Shown: positions 1 through 6,790, counted from the stretch's first letter. The stretch: 16,498 nucleotides of DNA from JANNPJ01 sp035474375 (GCA_035474375.1 DATINJ010000101.1:1-16498), one strand, 5' to 3'. The notes: generated from the sequence alone by a model not told the origin. Program-made: numbers and translations.

Positions 1-714
1 CGGGTTCTGCGCGTTCGTCGCGTCGTCAAAGATCACTTTGTTGCGGTTGTTATAGGCCTGCAGGGCGGCCGCCTTCGGGTCGGTCGGCCGGTACTCCGAG
101 GTCGGCTGCTCGAGCTTGCCGCCGGACGAGACGGTCACCTGACCGAACCGGCCGAGCAGGAACTGCTCGGTGACGGTGAGGACCTCGGGGAACGTGACAA
201 GCATTCCCTCGTACTGCTCCAGCTCGGTGGTGGAGGCCAGCGGGAACCGGACCTTCGCCGGCTTCACCGCCGGGCCCTGACCGCAGACGACAATCGAGGT
301 CGTGGTCGGCGTCGCCGCGGTCACCTGGGTCTGGCCCTGGAACTCCGCGGCCGTCCCGGTCACTTCGACGAGCTGACCGACGGACACGGTGTTCGTCGTC
401 CCTTCGAAGACGAAGATGCCGTCGGACGTCGCGGGGTTGTCGTCCCCTTCAGGGTCCTGCAGGTAGAACCCGCGCAGGGCGGGCGAGGCGCCTTCGTAGT
501 CTCCGACGACGACGCCGCGGATGGTTACCGCACCGGTGATTGCTGCGGCTTCGTTGGTTCCTTGGATGGCCGGAATCGGCGTTGCGGGACCGGTGCAGGC
601 AACTGCCGGATCGGCAGCACTGGCGGGGCTGGCAAGCAGGCCTAGGGAACCGATAGCAGTCAGCGCGAGCGCGCCGATGGTGGTTAGCCCGGTCAGGGTC
701 CGGGACGGATGCAT
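1..714 (-). CDS. ExeM/NucH-type extracellular endonuclease, N-terminal part (partial)
   Basis: This is the first 238 codons of a larger secreted protein whose 3' part lies beyond position 1. It starts at ATG 714; an in-frame GTG at 726 is possible, and neither has a strong ribosome binding site. Residues 1-33 form a signal peptide (basic start, Leu/Ala-rich core, PASA before ADPA). The mature start has the pattern IPAIQGT, RGVVVGDYEGA, RGFYLQDPEGDDNPATSDGIF, VGQLVEVTGTAAEF, YEGMLVTFPE, LTVTEQFLLGRFGQV and DDATNAQNP. I recognise this as the OB-fold-like N-terminal region that precedes the endonuclease/exonuclease/phosphatase domain in ExeM/NucH extracellular nucleases. The catalytic domain is not in the window, so nuclease activity is inferred from the family. 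The gene is downstream of truA in the same direction, 87 nt away, probably with its own promoter. Confidence 0.85.
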   Translation of the reverse strand, partial: MHPSRTLTGLTTIGALALTAIGSLGLLASPASAADPAVACTGPATPIPAIQGTNEAAAITGAVTIRGVVVGDYEGASPALRGFYLQDPEGDDNPATSDGIFVFEGTTNTVSVGQLVEVTGTAAEFQGQTQVTAATPTTTSIVVCGQGPAVKPAKVRFPLASTTELEQYEGMLVTFPEVLTVTEQFLLGRFGQVTVSSGGKLEQPTSEYRPTDPKAAALQAYNNRNKVIFDDATNAQNP

Positions 715-763
715 TCTCGTGGTCACGGCGAGAGCATAGGTGGCCCTAGCCGGATATACGAGG

Positions 764-829
764 AAAAAATGTTAACAAGGGAAGTCTGTCCAGGCGAATA
801 TTCACCAATCGCCTAGATCGGCAGACTTC
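764..829 (-). terminator. Candidate terminator at the truA 3' end
   Basis: A two-level inverted repeat spans the truA stop. The outer arms are GAAGTCTG (781-788) and CAGACTTC (822-829); the inner arms are AGGCGA (792-797) and TCGCCT (809-814), with the truA stop codon in the apical loop. In the minus-strand transcript a run of six T residues (764-769) follows about 11 nt after the stem. The gap before the T-run and the internal loop make it weaker than a textbook intrinsic terminator. Confidence 0.4.
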
Positions 830-1662
830 GCCGGTAAGGTGCGCACGGTCCGGGATTCGGCGGCTCTTTCGGCCAGCTGAGCGTCCGGTGGATAGGTCAC
901 CTCCTCGAGCACCAGCCCACGAGCGGGGGCCACTGTCACGGCCGGGTGCCGGACCGCCCCGAGCAACACCTCTGCGGGCCAGTCCACTGGACGCCGACCA
1001 TCTCCAACCGGCAGCACGACGCCGACCAGAGCACGGACCATCGAGTGGCAGAACGCATCGGCAATCACGGTGGCGACGGCGAAGCCGGACTCGTCCCGGT
1101 CCCAGCGATAGGTCAGCAGGGTCCGGATCGTGGTGGCGCCATCCCGTCGTCGACAGAATGCAGCGAAGTCGTTGAGCCCGATCAGGGTCGCGGCGGCCTC
1201 GGTCATCGCGCTCACGTCGAGTGGACGGCGATGCCAGAGGACGTCGTGTCGGCGCAGCGGCGGTGCCCCAGCCGGGTCGTCACAGATCCGGTAGGCGTAG
1301 CGGCGGCGAATCGCCGAGAACCGGGCCTCGAATCCGGGGGCGGCCGGAGCGGCCCGGAACACCCGAAGATCGGCCGGCAACACCCCGGCCAACCGGATCA
1401 CGAGTTCCTGCTCGCGGGCCCGGAGCGAGCGCCCCGGGAAGCCGTGCCAGGAGGCGAGCGGCAGATCGACGTGGGCGACCTGAGCGGCGGCGTGCACACC
1501 GGCATCGGTACGACCGGCAACCACCAGCCGGGGCGGCGGATCGAGCCGCAGCACCAGGCCCAGCGCCTCTGCGAGGGTCTGTTCGACCGTCCGCTGACCG
1601 GGTTGCATCGCCCAGCCCGCGAAGTCGGTTCCGTCGTAGGCGAGGTCCAGCCGCAAACGCAC
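802..1662 (-). CDS. truA: tRNA pseudouridine synthase A
   Basis: TruA converts uridines 38-40 in the tRNA anticodon arm to pseudouridine. The conserved start (RLRLDLAYDGTDFAGWA) is followed by the catalytic motif GRTDAGVHA, with the nucleophilic Asp at residue 53, and by the FxARFSAIRRRYAYRI and DFAAFCRRR segments typical of the family. From the chosen GTG at 1662 the protein is 286 aa, a normal actinobacterial length. GTG 1662 is chosen because the conserved domain begins there, but a perfect 15-bp hairpin ends at the base just before it. An in-frame GTG at 1710 is the alternative and would add 16 residues; it lacks a clear Shine-Dalgarno. The gene follows rplQ by 74 nt, the usual actinobacterial neighbour order. 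Confidence 0.95.
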   Translation of the reverse strand: MRLRLDLAYDGTDFAGWAMQPGQRTVEQTLAEALGLVLRLDPPPRLVVAGRTDAGVHAAAQVAHVDLPLASWHGFPGRSLRAREQELVIRLAGVLPADLRVFRAAPAAPGFEARFSAIRRRYAYRICDDPAGAPPLRRHDVLWHRRPLDVSAMTEAAATLIGLNDFAAFCRRRDGATTIRTLLTYRWDRDESGFAVATVIADAFCHSMVRALVGVVLPVGDGRRPVDWPAEVLLGAVRHPAVTVAPARGLVLEEVTYPPDAQLAERAAESRTVRTLPAKSADLGDW

Positions 1663-1698
1663 GTGCCCGCCGTCCCCAGGATCGGGGACGGCGGGCAC
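1663..1698 (-). terminator. Perfect 15-bp hairpin between rplQ and truA
   Basis: The arms GTGCCCGCCGTCCCC (1663-1677) and GGGGACGGCGGGCAC (1684-1698) are exactly complementary with a 6-nt loop. No T-run follows. The hairpin may be a U-less terminator ending the alpha operon, or it may limit truA translation, because its 3' arm touches the GTG at 1662 and contains the only purine-rich stretch upstream of it. Confidence 0.6.
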
Positions 1699-1736
1699 GG
1701 GTCGGATCACAGCTGTCGGACTGAGCGGGCCGAAGA

Positions 1737-2396
1737 TCAGGCCTTCTCGTCGTCCTCGTCCGTGGCACCGGCCTTGGTGAAGCCGGCTGCCTCGGCGGCC
1801 TCCTCGGTGCGGAACCACACCTCGGCCACCGTCTGGTCGTACCACTGCGAGTCCGGGCCGTGGTACTTGTTCGAGTCCGCGTTGCCCTTGATCGTGAAGC
1901 CTTCGGGCGCAGACCCGTCGGCCAGCGGCGCGGCAGAGTCCGGGTTCTCGACCGGAGCAGCGGCCTCGGCGACCGGCGCCTTGGCGGACCGCTTGGTCGC
2001 GGCTTCGGCCTCGCGGACCGTCGCCTGGGCGGCCGTCAGCGGCTCGAGCACCAGCTCGATGACCGCCATCGGCGCGTTGTCGCCCTTGCGGTTGCCAACC
2101 TTGGTGATCCGGGTGTAGCCACCCTGACGCTCGGCCATGGCCGGCGCGATCTCGGTGAAGAGCTCGTGCACGACGCTCTTGTCCGTGATCGTGGTGAGCA
2201 CCCGGCGACGCGCGGCCAGATCGCCCCGCTTGGCGAACGTGATCATGCGCTCGGCCAGCGGAGCCATCCGCTTGGCCTTGGTCTCCGTGGTCGTGATGGA
2301 GCGGTGCTGGAACAGCTGGGTCGCAAGGTTGGCGAGCATCAGCCGCTCGTGTGCCGGACCACCACCGAGCCGGGGACCCTTCGTGGGCGTTGGCAT
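1737..2396 (-). CDS. rplQ: 50S ribosomal protein L17 with C-terminal sunset domain
   Basis: Large-subunit protein bL17. Residues 1-120 are the ordinary L17 fold (PTKGPRLGGGPAHERLMLANL at the start, GGYTRITKVGNRKGDNAPMAVIEL at its end). The usual bacterial length is 115-130 aa, but this protein has 219. After an Ala/Pro/Glu-rich linker (about 121-166), residues 167-208 carry the pattern IKGN-x-x-S-x-x-YH-x-P-x-S-x-x-Y-x-x-T-x-AE-x-WF-x-TEEAA-x-AAGF. I recognise this as the small sunset domain, which occurs on L17 of some actinomycetes. The tail ends in an acidic stretch. A GAGGAG ribosome binding site precedes ATG 2396. The gene lies 69 nt after rpoA. The role of the sunset domain on a ribosomal protein is unknown to me. 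Confidence 0.97.
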   Translation of the reverse strand: MPTPTKGPRLGGGPAHERLMLANLATQLFQHRSITTTETKAKRMAPLAERMITFAKRGDLAARRRVLTTITDKSVVHELFTEIAPAMAERQGGYTRITKVGNRKGDNAPMAVIELVLEPLTAAQATVREAEAATKRSAKAPVAEAAAPVENPDSAAPLADGSAPEGFTIKGNADSNKYHGPDSQWYDQTVAEVWFRTEEAAEAAGFTKAGATDEDDEKA

Positions 2397-2465
2397 AACT
2401 ATTTCTCCTCGGAAAGGGTTTTATCTAGGTGGCCGCAGGCATCGGGCAGCTCGCGGCAGCGGGTT

Positions 2466-3482
2466 TTAGAGCTGCTCGTCCTCGGCGAATGACATGTCGT
2501 CATCCGCGCCGAAGCTGTCGACGACCAGGCTGGGGTCGAATCCGGGCGGGCTGTCCTTGAGAGCCAGGCTCATGCCGTGCAGCTTGGCCTTGACCTCGTC
2601 GATGGACTTGGCGCCGAAGTTACGGATGTCCAGCAGATCAGCTTCACTGCGACCGACGAGTTCACCCACGGTGTGGATGCCCTCGCGCTTGAGGCAGTTG
2701 TACGACCGGACGGTGAGGTCCAGTTCCTCGATCGGCAGCGCCAGGTCGGCCGCCAGGGCGGCGTCGGACGGCGACGGGCCCATGTCGATGCCTTCGGCTT
2801 CGAGGTTGAGCTCGCGAGCCAACCCGAACAGCTCAACCAGCGTCTTACCGGCGCTGGCCATCGCGTCCCGCGGCTGCATGGACTGCTTGGTCTCGACGTC
2901 CACGATCAGACGGTCGAAGTCGGTGCGCTGCTCGACCCGAGTCGCCTCGACCTTGTACGTCACCTTGAGCACCGGCGAGTAGATCGAGTCGATCGGGATC
3001 CGACCGATCTCCTGCTCACCGGTCTTGTTCTGGTTGGCCGAGACGTAACCCCGGCCGCGCTCCACGGTGAGTTCAAGCTCCAGCTTGCCCTTGCCGTTGA
3101 GCGTGGCGATCTGCAGATCGGTGTTGTGCACCTCGACGCCGGCCGGCGGGGCGATGTCCGCCGCCGTGACGATCCCGGGGCCCTGCTTGCGCAGGTACAT
3201 CACGATCGGCTCGTCGTGCTCGCTGGAAACCACCAGCCGCTTGACGTTGAGAATCAGCTCGGTGACGTCTTCCTTGACCCCAGGCACGGTGGTGAATTCG
3301 TGCAGCACTCCGTCGATCCGGATGCTGGTGACGGAGGCGCCGGGGATCGAGGAAAGCAAGGTCCGGCGGAGCGAGTTACCGAGGGTGTAACCGAAACCCG
3401 GCTCCAACGGCTCGATAACGAACCGGGAACGGTATTCCGAGACAGCTTCCTCAGTGAGGATGGGGCGCTGAGCGATAAGCAC
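2466..3482 (-). CDS. rpoA: DNA-directed RNA polymerase subunit alpha
   Basis: The alpha subunit dimerises to nucleate RNA polymerase assembly and contacts UP elements and activators. Residues 1 to about 225 form the N-terminal domain (FVIEPLEPGFGYTLGNSLRR, then LSSIPGASVTSIRIDGVLHEF). A linker follows, and residues from about 247 form the C-terminal domain with the DNA-binding helix LTVRSYNCLKREGI; Arg259 and Asn262 match the UP-element contacts Arg265 and Asn268 of E. coli. The tail is acidic. Length (338 aa) is normal. The start is GTG 3482, with AAGGAG about 7 nt upstream. It is separated from rpsK by 171 nt that lack rpsD and contain an inverted repeat, so transcription of rpoA may be partly uncoupled from rpsK. 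Confidence 0.98.
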   Translation of the reverse strand: MLIAQRPILTEEAVSEYRSRFVIEPLEPGFGYTLGNSLRRTLLSSIPGASVTSIRIDGVLHEFTTVPGVKEDVTELILNVKRLVVSSEHDEPIVMYLRKQGPGIVTAADIAPPAGVEVHNTDLQIATLNGKGKLELELTVERGRGYVSANQNKTGEQEIGRIPIDSIYSPVLKVTYKVEATRVEQRTDFDRLIVDVETKQSMQPRDAMASAGKTLVELFGLARELNLEAEGIDMGPSPSDAALAADLALPIEELDLTVRSYNCLKREGIHTVGELVGRSEADLLDIRNFGAKSIDEVKAKLHGMSLALKDSPPGFDPSLVVDSFGADDDMSFAEDEQL

Positions 3483-3570
3483 TTTGTTCTCCTTCTAGCA
3501 GGCGACCGCTATATGACGCCTGTCAAGACGCCCGCCCGGGCTACGTCTGCCGAGCGGGTACAACTACTTC

Positions 3571-3647
3571 GCCGTGATCATGCGCGCTTGCCCGGATCGA
3601 GCGGGCGCGAGACCCACCTGGGGCGGGCAAGCGTGCATGATCACGGC
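3571..3647. repeat. 23-bp near-perfect inverted repeat in the rpsK-rpoA spacer
   Basis: The arms at 3571-3593 and 3625-3647 match over 23 bp with one mismatch, around a 31-nt loop. Each arm includes TGATCATG at its outer part and GCTTGCCC at its inner part (or the complement). It begins 6 nt after the rpsK stop codon in the transcript. It could form a long RNA stem (terminator or processing site) or be a copy of a dispersed palindromic repeat. No clear T-run follows it on the minus strand. Confidence 0.8.
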
Positions 3648-3653
3648 AGAAAA

Positions 3654-4061
3654 TTAGACCCGGCGACGCTTGGGCGGGCGGCAGCCGTTGTGCGGGGTCG
3701 GCGTGACGTCCTGGATCGAGCCAACCTCGAGGCCGGTGGCCTGCAGGCTCCGGATCGCCGTCTCGCGGCCCGAACCGGGGCCCTTGACGAAGACGTCGAC
3801 CTTGCGCATGCCGTGCTCCTGCGCGCGGCGAGCGGCCGCCTCAGCGGCCATCTGGGCGGCGAACGGGGTCGACTTACGCGAACCCTTGAAGCCGACCTGC
3901 CCGGCCGAGGCCCAGGAGATCACGTTGCCGACCGGGTCGGTGATCGAAACGATGGTGTTGTTGAACGTGCTCTTGATGTGGGCGTGCCCGTGAGCGACGT
4001 TCTTCTTCTCCTTGCGGCGCGGCTTGCGCGACGCAGCGGACTGGCGTGACTTGGGAGGCAT
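3654..4061 (-). CDS. rpsK: 30S ribosomal protein S11
   Basis: uS11 sits on the platform of the small subunit next to the 3' part of 16S rRNA. The protein (135 aa, usual about 130) shows the family sequence throughout: GHAHIKSTFNNTIVSITD, GNVISWASAGQVGFKGSRKSTPFAAQMAAEAAA, VFVKGPGSGRETAIRSL and the basic tail NGCRPPKRRRV. ATG 4061 is the natural start; the N-terminus is Lys/Arg-rich as usual. It lies 88 nt downstream of rpsM, and this spacer contains a small GGTCC/GGACC stem at 4093-4107. In many actinomycetes rpsD follows; here it does not. Confidence 0.98.
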   Translation of the reverse strand: MPPKSRQSAASRKPRRKEKKNVAHGHAHIKSTFNNTIVSITDPVGNVISWASAGQVGFKGSRKSTPFAAQMAAEAAARRAQEHGMRKVDVFVKGPGSGRETAIRSLQATGLEVGSIQDVTPTPHNGCRPPKRRRV

Positions 4062-4149
4062 TGAGCTACTTCCTGGCTGCTGGGAGGTCGTCGGTCCGTT
4101 CCGGACCCGGGGTTGTCTCCGGGGACGACTAGGTCGTCATCGGGACGGA

Positions 4150-4530
4150 CTACTTCTTGCCGGCCTTCTTCTTGCCGGCGACGGTGCGCTTGGGACCCTT
4201 GCGGGTACGCGCGTTGGTCTTCGTCCGCTGACCACGCACCGGAAGTCCGCGGCGGTGCCGGATTCCCTCGTAGCAGCCAATTTCAATCTTGCGCCGGATG
4301 TCGGAAGCGACCTCACGGCGCAGGTCACCCTCGAGCTTGTAGCTGCTGTCGAGGTAGTCGCGCAGCGCGACCAGGTCCTCGTCGCTGAGTTCACGAACCC
4401 GCGTGTCCGGGCTGAGCCCGGTCGCGGTGAGAGTTTCTTTGGCGCGGGTGCGACCGACGCCGAAGATGTAGGTGAGGGCGACCTCTAGCCGCTTCTCACG
4501 GGGTAGGTCGACACCGACAAGACGTGCCAT
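4150..4530 (-). CDS. rpsM: 30S ribosomal protein S13
   Basis: uS13 lies in the head of the small subunit and contacts P-site tRNA and the central protuberance of 50S. The sequence has the canonical start (MARLVGVDLPREKRLEVALTYIFGVG), the helix-hairpin-helix region, and the signature RGLPVRGQRTKTNARTRKG near the end, followed by a Lys-rich tail ending at residue 126. Length is typical. The start ATG at 4530 follows an AAGAGAT-type purine stretch. The upstream 175-nt spacer after rpmJ contains a row of GC-rich stem-loops that may affect expression of this and later genes. Confidence 0.98.
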   Translation of the reverse strand: MARLVGVDLPREKRLEVALTYIFGVGRTRAKETLTATGLSPDTRVRELSDEDLVALRDYLDSSYKLEGDLRREVASDIRRKIEIGCYEGIRHRRGLPVRGQRTKTNARTRKGPKRTVAGKKKAGKK

Positions 4531-4579
4531 GCGGGCGGATCTCTTCTCTGTTCGAACACCGGGTGTGGAACAGCACCGT

Positions 4580-4648
4580 CCCGCGCGATCGGCGCGGGTC
4601 CCCGGCCCGATGGTCCGGGGGTGGCGTCCTCACCGTTGACCGGTGAGG
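4580..4648 (-). promoter_or_regulatory. Three tandem stem-loops in the rpmJ-rpsM spacer
   Basis: Three consecutive perfect stems are visible: CCTCACCG/CGGTGAGG (4628-4635 with 4641-4648, 5-nt loop), CCCCGG/CCGGGG (4600-4605 with 4615-4620), and CCCGCGC/GCGCGGG (4580-4586 with 4592-4598, 5-nt loop). No T-run follows. They could form an attenuator or protein-binding leader for rpsM-rpsK, or a partial terminator after rpmJ; the sequence does not decide between these. Confidence 0.5.
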
Positions 4649-4705
4649 GGGCGGGCACTGCTGTGGAGCAAGCAAGAGCAAAGGCAGGTGGTGCGAAGGG
4701 CTGGT

Positions 4706-4819
4706 TCAGCCCTGGCGCTGCTTGTGCCGCGCGTTCTCGCAAATCACCATGACTCGGCCGTGACGCCGGATCACCTTGCACTTGTCGCAGATCTTCTTGA
4801 CGCTCGGATTGACCTTCAT
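4706..4819 (-). CDS. rpmJ: 50S ribosomal protein L36
   Basis: bL36 is the smallest large-subunit protein and binds 23S rRNA near the GTPase-associated region. At 37 aa it has the normal length and the family sequence MKVNPSVKKICDKCKVIRRH. The zinc ligands of the classic (zinc-containing) form are all present: Cys11, Cys14, Cys27 and His32. ATG 4819 is preceded by GGAAG at a good distance. It lies 49 nt after infA, the standard order, and is followed by a 175-nt spacer with several hairpins. Confidence 0.97.
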   Translation of the reverse strand: MKVNPSVKKICDKCKVIRRHGRVMVICENARHKQRQG

Positions 4820-4868
4820 CGTGTCTTCCGTTGAGGGAACCGGTTGGTGAGCCGGGATGGAGTTCTGG

Positions 4869-5090
4869 TCACTTGTAGCGGTAGACGATGCGCCCACGGG
4901 ACAGGTCGTACGGGCTGAGTTCAACCACGACCCGGTCCTCCGGAAGAATCCGGATGTAGTGCTGGCGCATCTTGCCGGAGATGTGTGCGAGCACCTTGTG
5001 TCCGTTGGAGAGCTCCACGCGGAACATGGCATTCGGCAACGCCTCCACCACGGTGCCCTCGATTTCGATGACGCCGTCTTTCTTCGGCAT
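4869..5090 (-). CDS. infA: Translation initiation factor IF-1
   Basis: IF1 binds the 30S A site during initiation and assists IF2 and IF3. The 73-aa protein is a single S1/OB-fold domain with the family sequence IEIEGTVVEALPNAMFRVEL, GHKVLAHISGKMRQHYIRI and SPYDLSRGRIVYRYK. The start is ATG 5090, fixed by the universal MPKKDGVIE beginning and by GGAGG just upstream. The 262-nt spacer after map, with a TAGTAT box and CTGTACAG repeats, suggests that infA heads its own transcription unit continuing into rpmJ, rpsM and rpsK. Confidence 0.98.
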   Translation of the reverse strand: MPKKDGVIEIEGTVVEALPNAMFRVELSNGHKVLAHISGKMRQHYIRILPEDRVVVELSPYDLSRGRIVYRYK

Positions 5091-5146
5091 GTCCTCCGCT
5101 TTTCCTTTGACCAAATCGAATCGGGTCAGACCACCGGGGATCTGGC

Positions 5147-5180
5147 TCGTTGCCTGTACAGGCTCGTGGTCTGTACAGGC
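5147..5180. repeat. Tandem 17-nt repeat with CTGTACAG palindromes in the infA leader
   Basis: Two adjacent 17-nt units, 5147-5163 and 5164-5180, agree at 15 of 17 positions. Each contains the palindrome CTGTACAG (5154-5161 and 5171-5178); the first extends to the perfect 12-bp palindrome GCCTGTACAGGC (5152-5163). Two further CTGTCTG elements follow at 5182-5188 and 5197-5203. The array lies between the likely infA promoter and the infA start, so it could be an operator or an RNA structure. Confidence 0.6.
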
Positions 5181-5288
5181 GCTGTCTGCGCGGGCCCTGT
5201 CTGAACCTTGCCCGGACTGAACTCGTCGCACTCGGCAAACTGAGCGCTCTGAGCACAGCGGCGCAAAGTGCACGTGAGCCGACGCACG

Positions 5289-5294
5289 ATACTA
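5289..5294 (-). promoter_or_regulatory. infA: Candidate -10 box of an infA promoter
   Basis: On the minus strand, TAGTAT is a good match to an actinobacterial -10 element. It stands about 200 nt upstream of infA in the spacer after map, where actinomycetes usually have a promoter. The region 17-18 bp further upstream (TCGTCA or TTCGTC) is a poor -35, so the call rests mainly on the -10 box and position. Confidence 0.4.
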
Positions 5295-5352
5295 CGTGAT
5301 GCGATGCCACCTGACGAAATCGGGGCGTGGAGGAGCCCGACCGCCGGAGGTC

Positions 5353-6207
5353 TCAGTCGACCTGCGCGGAGATCTTCGCGCCCAGGGCGGTCAGCGCGGC
5401 GACGCCGCCGTCGCGGGCGGTAAGCACCCACAGACCGTCGTCCAGCAGCGCCACCGAATGCTCCCAGTGCGCGGCCCGCCGGCCGTCCGCGGTTGCCACC
5501 GTCCAGTCATCGGCCAGCGTCTTGGTCGCCGGGTCGCCGAGGGTGAGCATCGGTTCGACCGCGAGGCAGATCCCCGGACGCAGCCGCGGACCGCGATCAC
5601 GGGTGCGGTAGTTGAGGACGTGCGGTTCCTGGTGCATCTCGGTGCCGATGCCATGTCCGCCGTACTCCTCGACCAGGCCGTACCGATCGGCGACCAGGTC
5701 CTCGACGGCCGCTCCGACCGCGTTCAGCTTGTCCCCCGCGACAATCGCCGCGATCCCGTGCCAGAGCGACTGCTCAGTGACGTCGATCAGGGCCGCGTCC
5801 TCGGCCACCTGGGCGTCCGTGCGCGGATCCGGGTGGCCCGGCGTCGCCGGCACCACCGCGGTGAAGGCCGAGTCGCCGTGCCAGCCCTTGAGGATGGCCC
5901 CGCAGTCCACGCTCACCACGTCACCCGCCGCCAGCACCCGGGAACCGGGGATGCCGTGCACCACCTCGTCGTTCACCGACACGCAGAGCGTGGCCGGGTA
6001 CGGCGGGTGGCCGTAGTTCAGGAACGACGGGATCGCGCCCGCACCGACGATCACCTCGTTCGCGATCCGATCCAGATCGCCGGTCGTCAGGCCGGGCGCC
6101 AGGGCAGCCCGGACGGCGTCCAGAGCGTCGGCAACGATCAGCCCGGCCGCTCTCATCAGCTTTACCTGATCGAGGGTCTTGTACTGGATCCGGTCCCGTC
6201 CACGCAT
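5353..6207 (-). CDS. map: Type I methionine aminopeptidase
   Basis: Map removes the initiator methionine from nascent proteins. The 284-aa protein has the full set of metal-ligand positions: Asp101 (SVDCG), Asp112 (HGDSAFT), His185 (GGHGIG), Glu218 (AVEPM) and Glu249 (EHSVAL), plus the substrate-side His84 (EVVHGIPG). There is no N-terminal zinc-finger extension. ATG 6207 is chosen because AGGAGAG lies upstream and MRGRDRIQYKT starts the conserved region. It follows adk by 13 nt, as part of a secY-adk-map unit. After the stop, 262 nt separate it from infA. Confidence 0.97.
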   Translation of the reverse strand: MRGRDRIQYKTLDQVKLMRAAGLIVADALDAVRAALAPGLTTGDLDRIANEVIVGAGAIPSFLNYGHPPYPATLCVSVNDEVVHGIPGSRVLAAGDVVSVDCGAILKGWHGDSAFTAVVPATPGHPDPRTDAQVAEDAALIDVTEQSLWHGIAAIVAGDKLNAVGAAVEDLVADRYGLVEEYGGHGIGTEMHQEPHVLNYRTRDRGPRLRPGICLAVEPMLTLGDPATKTLADDWTVATADGRRAAHWEHSVALLDDGLWVLTARDGGVAALTALGAKISAQVD

Positions 6208-6220
6208 TGGTCGGGCTCTC

Positions 6221-6790
6221 CTAGAGGTGGTGGTCGAGCGCGGCCAGCAGCCGCTCAGTGACGTCGTCGACTTCGCCCATGCCGTCCACCCGCAACAACA
6301 AGCCACGATCCGAGTAGACGTGCACCAGCGGCGCGGTCTGCTCGTTGTAGACATCCTGCCGGTGCCGGATGACGTCCTCGGTGTCGTCCGCGCGTCCTTC
6401 GGTCTCGGCCCGCTTCAACAGCCGGCCCACCACCTCGTCGACGTCAACCGTGAGTTCCAGGACGACGTCCAGCGAGTGACCGGTGCCGGCCAGCATCGAA
6501 TCCAGCTCTTCGACCTGGGCCGCAGTGCGCGGATAGCCGTCGAGCAGGAACCCACCGGCACAGTCGGCTTCCAGCAATCGGTTCCGTACCAGGTCGTTGG
6601 TCAACTCGTCCGGCACGTACTTCCCGGACTTCAAGATCCCGTCGACAAGCACGCCGAGTTCGGTGCGATCGGCGACGTTCTTCCGGAAGATGTCGCCGGT
6701 GGAGATCGCCGGAATGTCGAACTTGGCCGCGAGGCGCTTGGCCTGAGTTCCCTTGCCAGCCCCTGGCGGGCCGAGGATGACAAGCCTCAT
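6221..6790 (-). CDS. adk: Adenylate kinase
   Basis: Adk catalyses ATP + AMP = 2 ADP and sets the adenylate energy balance in the cytoplasm. The P-loop GPPGAGKGTQ occupies residues 7-16, the AMP-binding region includes ISTGDIFR (29-36), and DGYPRT is at 84-89. The LID (about 123-137) is the short form, without the zinc-finger cysteines of long adenylate kinases, which fits the 189-aa length. The start ATG 6790 is 13 nt after secY. The order secY-adk-map is the standard one for Gram-positive bacteria. Confidence 0.98.
   Translation of the reverse strand: MRLVILGPPGAGKGTQAKRLAAKFDIPAISTGDIFRKNVADRTELGVLVDGILKSGKYVPDELTNDLVRNRLLEADCAGGFLLDGYPRTAAQVEELDSMLAGTGHSLDVVLELTVDVDEVVGRLLKRAETEGRADDTEDVIRHRQDVYNEQTAPLVHVYSDRGLLLRVDGMGEVDDVTERLLAALDHHL

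Noticed and set aside
751..778. TTGTTA and TATCCG (minus strand, 16-bp spacing) as a promoter of the secreted nuclease
   Set aside because: The -10 match is poor and the region also holds the T-run of the possible truA terminator.
946..2118. Long plus-strand open frames opposite truA and rplQ
   Set aside because: They lie antisense to well-conserved genes, have no recognisable domains, and reflect the codon bias of high-GC DNA.
3521..3526. A perfect TTGACA (minus strand) upstream of rpoA as a -35 box
   Set aside because: No acceptable -10 box lies 16-19 bp downstream; the nearest candidates are misplaced, so a promoter could not be called although one is plausible here.
2577..4049. 490-codon plus-strand frame opposite rpoA and rpsK
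   Set aside because: It spans two conserved genes and the inverted-repeat spacer; the predicted protein is low-complexity and matches nothing known.
4869..5273. A longer IF1 starting near 5273
   Set aside because: The extra 61 residues are not conserved and run through the repeat array; ATG 5090 gives the universal IF1 start.
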